DNA of 14,994 nucleotides from DATDPY01 sp964395765 (GTDB lineage: Bacteria > Bacteroidota > Bacteroidia > Cytophagales > Cyclobacteriaceae): contig CAYNCU010000100.1 in NCBI GenBank assembly GCA_964395765.1, positions 1 through 14,994 of the forward strand. The letters are read 5' to 3'. Positions 1 through 6,831 of the stretch are shown piece by piece; within the stretch, counting starts at the first letter, position 1; each line of letters opens with the position of its first letter. Under the pieces are notes generated by a model. The model worked only from the letters and a program-made list of their open reading frames with translations, was not told where the DNA came from and ran no database searches. The position numbers and the translations under genes are program-made.

Positions 1-3
1 AAA

Positions 4-1908
4 TCAGAAAACATAACCCAGGTTTATTCCAAACCGCGGGGAAAAGGAAATTTTACCCTGGTGAAGATCACTAAAAACTTTGTCGTAGTTAATATTTCCG
101 CTATATTTTTTTTCGAACTGACGATACCCGATACCCATGCCTGCAAAGATATCCAAAGTAATTCCATTTTGTTTTTTCTCCCTTACCATCCATTGGCTGA
201 AGAGTTGCATCCAGCGGTTCCCGATGATCAGGGAATATTCATACCGGTATTCGTTGGCGGAAATCTTGGAAGTTCTCACGGCAGGTAATTCGGTGCTGTC
301 AAGAGCATTGAAAGAATGTTCGAGGTAGGTATAGCGTAGCTCATTGGCGATATAAAACATACCGAAGCCTTTGTCACGATTATAAAGTTTCTGGCGGAAG
401 GCCACATCGAATCCTCGTTGGTACAACGTATTGAGATCGACAGAATTATGACTTCCGAAAAACGGGCTTCTTATAATTGAAAACTGCAGTTCGTGACCCA
501 GCCGTTCCTGGCAATAATATTCAATGGAAAGAGGAAGTTTCCCGATGACAGTTCCGACCGGGTTGGTAGCCAGAATAAAACCGCGGTATTCATTAATTAC
601 CGCTGTGAAATGGCGGTTTTTCTTGTTATTATAATAATATTCAGGTTTTATATAATCATGGGCCGTGGTATCTTCTGCCGGTTTCTGATCGAGGACCTTG
701 AAAACCGGTTTATCATTTTCATAGACCGGGTGATAATAACCGGTAAGCGTACCGTCCGGGGCGAATAATTTCCAGTCACCCACATTTTTGCTATCCTTGA
801 TGGTGCCTTTCATTTTAACAATTCCCGTCGGATAGTACCCCGTATATTCCCCCTCTCCGTGGACAAAATTGCATACGCCTTCCAGCGTGCCGTCTTCATA
901 ATAATAAACCCATTTCCCTTCATTTTTATCGTCAACCACATTTCCGGTCACCTTTAAATGACCATTGGGATAATATTCCTTGTAGGTTCCCGAGCCGGAT
1001 TCAAAGGTGCCATCTCCCAGGAATTTTCCGTCAGGGTTGTACAATTTCCAGTAGCCGTCTTTCTTGCCGTCCTTTTCTTCTCCCTCGGAACTTATATTTC
1101 CATTGTCATAGTAATAAGTCCATTTACCTTCTTTGATGCCCTGGTCGTAGTTGCCTTCCGATGTTTTAATTCCATTCTTGTCGTACAGGATCCAGTGGCC
1201 TTGTTTCAGGCCGCCGGAGTAAGGACCTTCCGCCTGAACTTTGCCATTTTCATAATAATAGGTCCATAATGAATCGCTTTTACCCTCTAACTGATACCCT
1301 TTCATTTTTACGTTGCCGGAAGTATAGAATTCTTTGTACAAACCCAACTTCCCGTTATAAAATGCCTGGGCTTTCAGCGTGCCGTCTTCGTAATAGTAAT
1401 TCCAGATTCCCGATTTTTCACCGGCTTTGAAAGGCCCTTCACTTTTGATCAGTCCGCTTTCATAATAAAATTTCCAGGCACCTTCGCGGACCCCCTTTTT
1501 CAAATCACCCTGCATGCTGATCTCCCCGTTTTCAAAATAATATTTCCAAAGCCCCGTGGAAAACCCGGCTTTCATATTACCCCTCATTTTAATGTTTCCG
1601 TTTTCATAAAAGTAAGTCCAGCTTCCATCCGGCTTATTGTTAATGTAAAAACCCCGGATCTTGGTTTTCCCGTCAAGGTAGAAAGATTGATAACCTCCTT
1701 CCAATATTCTTGACTGAAGGTCTTTGACATTATACATTTCCTTTAACAGGGAATGCCCTTCATCGTAATAGGTTTTGATCACTGCGCCCTGTTTAATCAC
1801 CGTGCCCTGTGAAAAACCGGACAATGGCAATAAAACCGCAAGCAGGCATAAAAACCAACCTTGAAGGTTATGTAAAAAGTGGACCTGGCATTTAATTTCA
1901 TTTTCCAT
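4..1908 (-). CDS. Secreted MORN-repeat protein with C-terminal barrel-like domain
   Basis: The 634-residue product starts with a short basic stretch, a hydrophobic segment at about residues 17-30 and a likely signal-peptidase site near SGFSQG (about 30-35), so it should be exported. Residues 73-395 hold 14 consecutive repeats of 22-24 residues with the pattern W-x-Y-Y-E-[ND]-G-x-[IL]-x-x-x-G, which is the MORN_2 (YwqK-like) repeat. Repeats 5, 10 and 12 are 22 residues long, and repeats 1, 6, 11 and 13 begin with Tyr instead of Trp. Residues about 396-634 have no MORN repeats. They alternate aromatic and polar residues and end in Gly-Tyr-Val-Phe, with a terminal aromatic as in outer-membrane barrels. 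The gene is complete, its stop lying at bases 4-6. It is divergent from the trp leader. Function is unknown; MORN-type repeats are usually structural or binding modules. The start is the first ATG giving a full signal peptide; no Shine-Dalgarno is visible. Confidence 0.85.
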   Translation of the reverse strand: MENEIKCQVHFLHNLQGWFLCLLAVLLPLSGFSQGTVIKQGAVIKTYYDEGHSLLKEMYNVKDLQSRILEGGYQSFYLDGKTKIRGFYINNKPDGSWTYFYENGNIKMRGNMKAGFSTGLWKYYFENGEISMQGDLKKGVREGAWKFYYESGLIKSEGPFKAGEKSGIWNYYYEDGTLKAQAFYNGKLGLYKEFYTSGNVKMKGYQLEGKSDSLWTYYYENGKVQAEGPYSGGLKQGHWILYDKNGIKTSEGNYDQGIKEGKWTYYYDNGNISSEGEEKDGKKDGYWKLYNPDGKFLGDGTFESGSGTYKEYYPNGHLKVTGNVVDDKNEGKWVYYYEDGTLEGVCNFVHGEGEYTGYYPTGIVKMKGTIKDSKNVGDWKLFAPDGTLTGYYHPVYENDKPVFKVLDQKPAEDTTAHDYIKPEYYYNNKKNRHFTAVINEYRGFILATNPVGTVIGKLPLSIEYYCQERLGHELQFSIIRSPFFGSHNSVDLNTLYQRGFDVAFRQKLYNRDKGFGMFYIANELRYTYLEHSFNALDSTELPAVRTSKISANEYRYEYSLIIGNRWMQLFSQWMVREKKQNGITLDIFAGMGIGYRQFEKKYSGNINYDKVFSDLHQGKISFSPRFGINLGYVF

Positions 1909-2164
1909 TTTACCGGAAAGGGCTAGTTAAAAATCGGCACCGGTATTCAACTCAAGCGATATGAATTTCCGCCGGGAAGATCTTCCTATGGTTGTAGCAA
2001 AGTATGGCATTCAATCAAACAAGGTGCTTCATACTTTAACTGTAAATACTACCTTATGGTATACAAAATTCGCACAATTCAAATACTTTAGCAACCGGGA
2101 TCTTTGGCTCCGGATGTAAGATCCAGGGCCGAATTTGCATAAATTATGAATTTGAATAATTTTA
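1909..2164. other. Divergent intergenic region, upstream part
   Basis: This is the upstream part of the non-coding stretch between the MORN gene and the trp leader. A perfect 12-base palindrome, GGAAGATCTTCC, lies at 1975-1986, about 67 bases before the start of the minus-strand gene, and could be an operator or chance. I found no exact minus-strand match to TAnnTTTG, so the promoter of the MORN gene is not identified. No RNA gene or credible ORF is seen here. Confidence 0.5.
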
Positions 2165-2195
2165 TTTGGATATTCCGAATACTTGAATACTTTTG
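2165..2195 (+). promoter_or_regulatory. Bacteroidota-type promoter of the trp-aroF-his operon
   Basis: TTTG at 2165-2168 is followed after exactly 19 bases by TACTTTTG at 2188-2195. This matches the known Bacteroidota primary sigma consensus of TTTG near -33 and TAnnTTTG near -7. Transcription would be expected to start close to 2199-2203. That falls at or just after the first candidate leader ATG (2198) and just before the second (2204). It is the only full match I found upstream of trpE. Confidence 0.7.
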
Positions 2196-2197
2196 TT

Positions 2198-2269
2198 ATG
2201 ATCATGAAAATAAACGGCAACATATGGCATTGGTGGTGGCATTCCAGGAATAATATCCGGGAACTGTAG
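2198..2269 (+). CDS. Trp/His-rich leader peptide of the trp-his operon (trpL-like)
   Basis: This short ORF of 23 codons (21 if it starts at the in-frame ATG at 2204) has four Trp and two His codons packed into six positions, 2225-2242: TGG CAT TGG TGG TGG CAT. The peptide reads Ile-Trp-His-Trp-Trp-Trp-His-Ser in the middle and ends at TAG (2267-2269). It lies directly after a matching promoter, directly before a terminator hairpin, and 80 bases upstream of trpE. This is the arrangement of a classical attenuator leader. Tryptophan is rare in proteins, so four Trp codons in five positions are very unlikely to be chance. The two His codons fit the histidine genes in the same operon. Given the predicted transcription start, the ATG at 2204 may be the true start, with almost no untranslated leader. 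The peptide probably has no function beyond its translation. It is too short for ordinary gene finders. Confidence 0.85.
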   Translation: MIMKINGNIWHWWWHSRNNIREL

Positions 2270-2315
2270 ACAGCAAAGCCATATTCTTGCCTTAAAGAAG
2301 CTCGCTGAATACAGT
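2263..2315 (+). promoter_or_regulatory. Predicted antiterminator structure of the leader
   Basis: Four helices stack along one long hairpin: ACTGTA (2263-2268) with TACAGT (2310-2315), CAGC (2271-2274) with GCTG (2304-2307), AGC (2277-2279) with GCT (2300-2302), and TTCTT (2284-2288) with AAGAA (2295-2299). That gives 18 Watson-Crick pairs around the loop GCCTTA. The structure uses both the 5' arm and part of the 3' arm of the terminator, so the two cannot coexist. The leader stop codon (2267-2269) lies in its 5' arm, so a terminating ribosome would block it. The pairings were worked out by eye; no folding energies were computed. Confidence 0.7.
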
Positions 2316-2328
2316 GGGCTTTTTTTTT
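2298..2328 (+). terminator. Attenuator intrinsic terminator before trpE
   Basis: AAGCTCGCT (2298-2306) pairs with AGTGGGCTT (2313-2321): nine pairs including two G-U, around the loop GAATAC. The 3' arm runs straight into a T tract, with nine consecutive T at 2320-2328, and ends 21 bases before the trpE start. Its position between a Trp-rich leader peptide and the first structural gene makes it the attenuator terminator, in competition with the antiterminator at 2263-2315. Confidence 0.8.
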
Positions 2329-2349
2329 GTTCGTTAAACATTAAAATGT

Positions 2350-3774
2350 ATGGAATTTAAAAAAATAAAACTGAAATCGGCTTTCTCCAAGCTGATTGCC
2401 GATGTGGTAACACCGGTAAGCATTTACCTGAAGCTGCGCGATAAATTTGCCAATACCATATTGTTGGAAAGCTCCGATTATCATGCTGCCGACAACAGTT
2501 TTTCCTTTCTGTGCTGCAATCCAATTGCTCGTTTTTCGCTGGTTCCGGGAAAGGTGATCATGGATTTTCCCGACGGCAACAGCAGGCTTATTGAATTGAA
2601 AAATAACAGGGAGGTCATCGGCTTGCTGGAAGATTTCGTTAATGCCTTCGAGCCAGCGCAATATGATTTTAATTTCATGACCAACGGTTTGTTCGGGTAT
2701 ATCACCTACGATGCCGTGCAATATTTTGAAGATATCGATCTGGCCTCAGCCCACAAACCGGGATATGATGTCCCCCTCATGCAATACACGGTATTCAGGA
2801 ATGTAATCGTCATCAATCATTTTAAAAGCGAGTTATATCTTTTTGACCACCAGTGGGAAGGAGATAAAAGCCCGACGAATATACAGGAGCTGACCAATCT
2901 GATCGAAAGCCTGAATTTCCCGAACTATAAATTCAGCCGGACAGGAAAAGAAACCTCCAATTTCAATGATAAGGATTTTCTCGAGGTGATCCGGAAGGGA
3001 AGGGAACATTGTCACCTGGGCGATGTTTTCCAGATCGTTCCTTCCCGTCGTTTCCAGACCACTTTCCAGGGCGATGATTTCAGTGTGTACCGGGCCCTGA
3101 GGGCGATCAACCCTTCCCCTTATCTTTTCTATTTTGACTATGGCAACTTCAGGATCTTCGGTTCATCACCGGAAGCGCAGATTGTAATTAAAAACAGGAA
3201 GGCCAGCATATTCCCGATCGCGGGAACTTTCCGCAGAACGGGGAACGACAACTATGATGCCGAACTGGCAAAAAAACTGGCTGACGACCCTAAGGAAGAT
3301 TCCGAGCATGTTATGCTGGTTGACCTGGCCAGGAACGACCTGAGCCGAAACGGTACGGATGTGGAAGTCGAAAAATTCAAGGAGATCCAGTACTACTCTC
3401 ATGTCATTCACCTTGTGTCGAAAGTTTCCGGCATGCTCACCCAGGGAACTTCCACGGTGCAGATGGTCGCGAACACATTTCCGGCGGGAACTTTATCGGG
3501 AGCGCCCAAGCATATGGCCATGCAATTAATCAATCGGTACGAAGTCACTAAAAGGGGATGTTACGGCGGGGCCATTGGATTCATGGGATTCAATGGTGAC
3601 TTCAATCATGCCATCATGATCCGGTCTTTCTTCAGCCAGCAAAATACCTTGTATTACCAGGCCGGTGCCGGGGTGGTGGCAAAATCGGAACCCGAGAAAG
3701 AATTACAGGAAGTAAATAATAAACTGGAGGCGCTTCGCAAGGCGATGGACGAAGCAGAGACCATTAAAAACTGA
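2350..3774 (+). CDS. trpE: Anthranilate synthase component I
   Basis: TrpE converts chorismate to anthranilate using ammonia supplied by TrpG, the first committed step of tryptophan synthesis. The 474-residue length is normal. The N-terminal half holds the LLES motif (38-41) and the C-terminal half NPSPY (254-258); both contribute to the tryptophan feedback site in characterised TrpE, so feedback inhibition is probably retained. The chorismate-binding domain follows: GSSPE (271-275), PIAGT (289-293), the DSEHVMLVDLARND segment (317-330), His351/His354 in YSHVIHLVSKVSG, and PAGTLSGAPK (378-387). TrpG is a separate gene immediately downstream, and trpE, not pabB, is indicated by the operon. A second ATG at 2346 overlaps the start in another frame and stops after four codons. 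No Shine-Dalgarno is present. Confidence 0.97.
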   Translation: MEFKKIKLKSAFSKLIADVVTPVSIYLKLRDKFANTILLESSDYHAADNSFSFLCCNPIARFSLVPGKVIMDFPDGNSRLIELKNNREVIGLLEDFVNAFEPAQYDFNFMTNGLFGYITYDAVQYFEDIDLASAHKPGYDVPLMQYTVFRNVIVINHFKSELYLFDHQWEGDKSPTNIQELTNLIESLNFPNYKFSRTGKETSNFNDKDFLEVIRKGREHCHLGDVFQIVPSRRFQTTFQGDDFSVYRALRAINPSPYLFYFDYGNFRIFGSSPEAQIVIKNRKASIFPIAGTFRRTGNDNYDAELAKKLADDPKEDSEHVMLVDLARNDLSRNGTDVEVEKFKEIQYYSHVIHLVSKVSGMLTQGTSTVQMVANTFPAGTLSGAPKHMAMQLINRYEVTKRGCYGGAIGFMGFNGDFNHAIMIRSFFSQQNTLYYQAGAGVVAKSEPEKELQEVNNKLEALRKAMDEAETIKN

Positions 3775-3785
3775 AATGGTAATAT

Positions 3786-4358
3786 ATGAAAATACTGGTC
3801 TTCGATAATTACGATTCATTTACTTACAACCTCGTTCACATTATCCGTGAGCTGGGGCATAACGGTAATATGGAGATTTTCAGGAACAACAAAATCGGCC
3901 TGGAGGAGGTGAAGAAATATGATAAGATCCTGTTATCGCCAGGACCCGGTTTACCGGCGGATGCCGGCATCATGGAAACGCTGATTAAGACCTATGCACA
4001 AAATAAAAGCATACTCGGCATTTGCCTCGGCCACCAGGGGATTGCGGAAGTATTCGGCGCGCGATTGTATAACCTTCCCTACGTCCTGCATGGCGTTACG
4101 AAGACCGCCTGCCTCGATAGGGCAAAGGATCCGATTTTCCGCGACATACCGGATCGGGTACGGGTATGCCGCTATCATAGCTGGGCAGTAGCTTCCGATT
4201 CCATACCGTCCGAACTGGAAGTCACGGCCGTGGATGAGGACGAAGTGGTCATGGGACTCCGTCATAAAAAATTTGATGTCAGGGGCCTGCAGTTTCACCC
4301 GGAGGCCTACCTTACCGAACATGGAATAAAAATGATCGATAATTGGTTGAAAAGTTAA
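3786..4358 (+). CDS. trpG: Anthranilate synthase component II (glutamine amidotransferase)
   Basis: TrpG hydrolyses glutamine and passes the ammonia to TrpE. The 190-residue product is a single class I amidotransferase domain. It has the DNYDSFTYNL start (7-16), the oxyanion loop SPGPG (51-55), the nucleophile Cys80 in GICLGHQ, and the catalytic pair His171/Glu173 in FHPEAYLTEHG. The FHPE-x-x-x-T-x-x-G ending is typical of TrpG/PabA. The gene starts 11 bases after trpE. Because the organism may use one subunit for both TrpE and PabB, it could also serve p-aminobenzoate synthesis; the window does not decide this. The class is certain and TrpG is favoured by context. Confidence 0.96.
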   Translation: MKILVFDNYDSFTYNLVHIIRELGHNGNMEIFRNNKIGLEEVKKYDKILLSPGPGLPADAGIMETLIKTYAQNKSILGICLGHQGIAEVFGARLYNLPYVLHGVTKTACLDRAKDPIFRDIPDRVRVCRYHSWAVASDSIPSELEVTAVDEDEVVMGLRHKKFDVRGLQFHPEAYLTEHGIKMIDNWLKS

Positions 4359-4368
4359 CCTTGATATT

Positions 4369-5367
4369 ATGAAAGAAATTCTGAACGACCTGTTTGAATA
4401 CCGGTCGCTTGATAAAAATCAGGCCAAGGAAATATTAAAAAAGCTTACCCAGGGAGAGTACAATAACAGCCAGGTGGCTTCCTTTCTGACGGTCTTCCTG
4501 ATGAGGAGTATTACCGTGGATGAACTGGAGGGATTCCGGGAGGCCATGCTGGAATTATGCGTTCCTGCGAAGATCAGTGAATTCGATCCCATCGATCTTT
4601 GCGGTACCGGGGGAGACGGTAAGGATACCTTTAATATTTCCACACTCGCCGCCTTCATCGTTGCGGGCGCCGGTGTTAAGGTGGCCAAGCACGGAAATAA
4701 CAGCGTATCTTCAGTTTGCGGATCTTCCAATGTACTGGCGTATTACGGGTGCAAGTTCTCCAATGATTCCTCCATTCTGAAAAAGAGCATTGAAAATTCA
4801 GGGCTGGCTTACCTGCATGCGCCGATGTTTCACCCGGCGATGAAAAATGTCGGCCCGATCCGCAAGGAGCTGGGAGTAAAAACATTTTTTAATATGCTGG
4901 GTCCTATGGTGAACCCCGCTTTCGTAAAAAAACAACTGGTCGGTGTTTTCAGCCTTGACCTGGCCCGGCTTTACGGCTACCTGTACCAGCGTTCCGGAAG
5001 TGATTTCATTATCCTGCATTCCCTGGACGGTTACGATGAAATCTCCCTGACCGGTGCATTCAAAATGATCAGTAATGAAGGGGAAATGATTATCAACCCG
5101 AAGGAACTCGGATTTGAAAAGGTGGATAGTGAAAGCCTAAGAGGAGGAACCAACGTGGAAGAGTCCTCACGGATGTTCCTTGATATCCTGGAGAATAAAG
5201 GCAGCCTTGCCCGGCATGACGTAGCCATTGCCAATGCCGGAATGGCTATTCATTGCGCGGATAAAAAACAATCCCTCAGCGACGCACTGGCGTCGGCCCG
5301 CGAATCCCTGGAATCGGGAAAGGCCTTGTCCGCGTTTAAAAAATTTATCGAACTGAACAAAGACTGA
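4369..5367 (+). CDS. trpD: Anthranilate phosphoribosyltransferase
   Basis: TrpD joins anthranilate to phosphoribosyl pyrophosphate (PRPP) to give phosphoribosylanthranilate. At 332 residues it has the usual length. The N-terminal helical domain is followed by the glycine-rich PRPP/Mg loop CGTGGDGKDTFN (78-89), then KHGN (107-110) with the following Ser-rich SVSS, and the NMLGPMVNP segment near residue 175, all diagnostic of the family. It lies 10 bases after trpG and is separated from trpC by one base. PRPP is also the substrate of histidine synthesis, one of the metabolic links between the two halves of this operon. There is no fusion to TrpG, unlike in some enterobacteria. Confidence 0.97.
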   Translation: MKEILNDLFEYRSLDKNQAKEILKKLTQGEYNNSQVASFLTVFLMRSITVDELEGFREAMLELCVPAKISEFDPIDLCGTGGDGKDTFNISTLAAFIVAGAGVKVAKHGNNSVSSVCGSSNVLAYYGCKFSNDSSILKKSIENSGLAYLHAPMFHPAMKNVGPIRKELGVKTFFNMLGPMVNPAFVKKQLVGVFSLDLARLYGYLYQRSGSDFIILHSLDGYDEISLTGAFKMISNEGEMIINPKELGFEKVDSESLRGGTNVEESSRMFLDILENKGSLARHDVAIANAGMAIHCADKKQSLSDALASARESLESGKALSAFKKFIELNKD

Positions 5368-5368
5368 A

Positions 5369-6175
5369 ATGAATATCCTCGAAGAAATTGTTGCCCATAA
5401 GATTATGGAAACGGAAGAAAGGAAAAGCCTTTACCCGGTGAAACTCCTTGAAAAGAGTATTCACTTCGGCGCGCCGGCCGTTTCGCTGAAAAAATATCTT
5501 TTAAGGCCCGATAAATCCGGCATCATTGCGGAGATCAAAAGAAAGTCCCCTTCGAAGGGGATGATCAATAAATATGTATCGGTGGAAAGGACTTCCACCG
5601 GTTATATGATGGCGGGCGCTTCAGCCTTATCCATCCTTACCGATGAAAAATACTTCGGCGGTTCCAGCCAGGACCTGCTGACCGCCAGGAAATTTAATTT
5701 CTGTCCCATCCTGCGTAAAGATTTTATCGTTGATGAATACCAGGTCATAGAAACCAAATCCATCGGGGCCGATGCCATCCTCCTGATTGCGGCAGTATTA
5801 TCGCCAGAACAACTGAAAAAACTCGCCAATTTAGCGCGTTCACTTAACCTGGAAGTTTTGCTCGAGGTACATAACAAGGATGAAATTAAAAATCATGTGC
5901 GCGGAACGGATGATATCATCGGAATCAATAACCGTGATCTGAAAACTTTTAATGTCAATTATAATACCTCCATTGAACTCGGATCCTTATTACCGGAAAA
6001 TATTATAAAAATAACGGAAAGCGGGATCAGTGATCCTTCTACGATAATAAAATTAAAGGCTCATGGTTTCAAAGGTTTCCTGATCGGGGAATATTTTATG
6101 TCGCACAGCAGGCCGGAGAAAACCTGCGATGACTTCATCCGGAACCTGAAACGTATGGAGTTACAAACCGTGTAA
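5369..6175 (+). CDS. trpC: Indole-3-glycerol-phosphate synthase
   Basis: TrpC closes the indole ring, turning carboxyphenylamino-deoxyribulose phosphate into indole-3-glycerol phosphate. The 268-residue single-domain TIM barrel carries the expected active-site residues: Glu55 and Lys57 in AEIKRKSPSKG, Lys117 in LRKDFIVDEYQ, Glu166 in LLEVHN, Asn188 in GINNRDL and Glu217 in ITESGI. The start lies one base after the trpD stop, and the stop overlaps the trpF start by one base (TAATG at 6173-6177), so translation is probably coupled. TrpC and TrpF are separate here, not fused as in E. coli. Confidence 0.97.
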   Translation: MNILEEIVAHKIMETEERKSLYPVKLLEKSIHFGAPAVSLKKYLLRPDKSGIIAEIKRKSPSKGMINKYVSVERTSTGYMMAGASALSILTDEKYFGGSSQDLLTARKFNFCPILRKDFIVDEYQVIETKSIGADAILLIAAVLSPEQLKKLANLARSLNLEVLLEVHNKDEIKNHVRGTDDIIGINNRDLKTFNVNYNTSIELGSLLPENIIKITESGISDPSTIIKLKAHGFKGFLIGEYFMSHSRPEKTCDDFIRNLKRMELQTV

Positions 6176-6831
6176 TGAGAGACCTGAAACTAAAAATATG
6201 CGGATTACGGGATACCGAAAATGTCCGGGAGGTGATCGGGGTGAGCCCCGATTATACCGGCTTTATTTTTTATTCCGGTTCCCCCCGGTATGCAGGAGAG
6301 AAGCTGAGTGATGAATTACTTCAACTCGTCCCGGATTCCATAAAAAAAGTGGGAGTGTTCGTGGATGAGCCGCTGGAATCTGTTTTCCATATTGCCGGTA
6401 TGAACCGTCTGGATATGATCCAATTGCATGGGAATGAAAATGCTGAATATTGCAAAGACATTAAGCAACAAGGTTATGACATTATCAAATCGATCATGAT
6501 CGGCGACGGATTTAAATATCGAAACATGGAACAATATATTGGCGTCATTGATTTTTTCCTTTTCGATACCAAGGGAATGTTATACGGTGGGAGCGGAATG
6601 GCTTTCGACTGGCAGGTGCTGAACGATTATCCATTCCGAACGCCTTTTTTCCTGAGCGGCGGCCTGAGCCTGGAAAATATAGAGCAGGTATTAAATATTC
6701 AGTCCCCGCACCTGGCTGCCGTAGATGTGAACAGCAGGTTCGAGATTTCGCCGGGAATCAAAGATGTAAATAAGCTAATTGCACTGAAGGAAAAATTAAA
6801 ACAAATGAAATCAAGTTCGTATGATTACTGA
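6175..6831 (+). CDS. trpF: Phosphoribosylanthranilate isomerase
   Basis: TrpF carries out the Amadori rearrangement of phosphoribosylanthranilate. The 218-residue barrel has the catalytic Cys9 in KICG and Asp131 in LFDTKG, along with QLHG (83-86), SGGL (161-164) and VDVNSRFE-x-x-PG-x-KD near the C-terminus, which form the phosphate-binding end. It overlaps trpC by one base, and its last 11 bases overlap the start of trpB. HisA, which performs the same type of reaction in histidine synthesis, is encoded 4.3 kb downstream, so this organism has separate TrpF and HisA enzymes and not a dual-function PriA. Confidence 0.96.
   Translation: MRDLKLKICGLRDTENVREVIGVSPDYTGFIFYSGSPRYAGEKLSDELLQLVPDSIKKVGVFVDEPLESVFHIAGMNRLDMIQLHGNENAEYCKDIKQQGYDIIKSIMIGDGFKYRNMEQYIGVIDFFLFDTKGMLYGGSGMAFDWQVLNDYPFRTPFFLSGGLSLENIEQVLNIQSPHLAAVDVNSRFEISPGIKDVNKLIALKEKLKQMKSSSYDY

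Noticed and set aside
2275..2322. Alternative hairpin AAAGCC/GGCTTT with TATTC/GAATA as the terminator
   Set aside because: It has a large asymmetric internal loop and a long apical loop; the compact stem at 2298-2321 next to the T tract is more convincing. The alternative may still form briefly.
2198..2349. T-box or TRAP-type control of the trp leader
   Set aside because: I see no T-box sequence or stem I pattern and no series of spaced GAG/UAG triplets; the leader peptide and alternative hairpins explain the region better.
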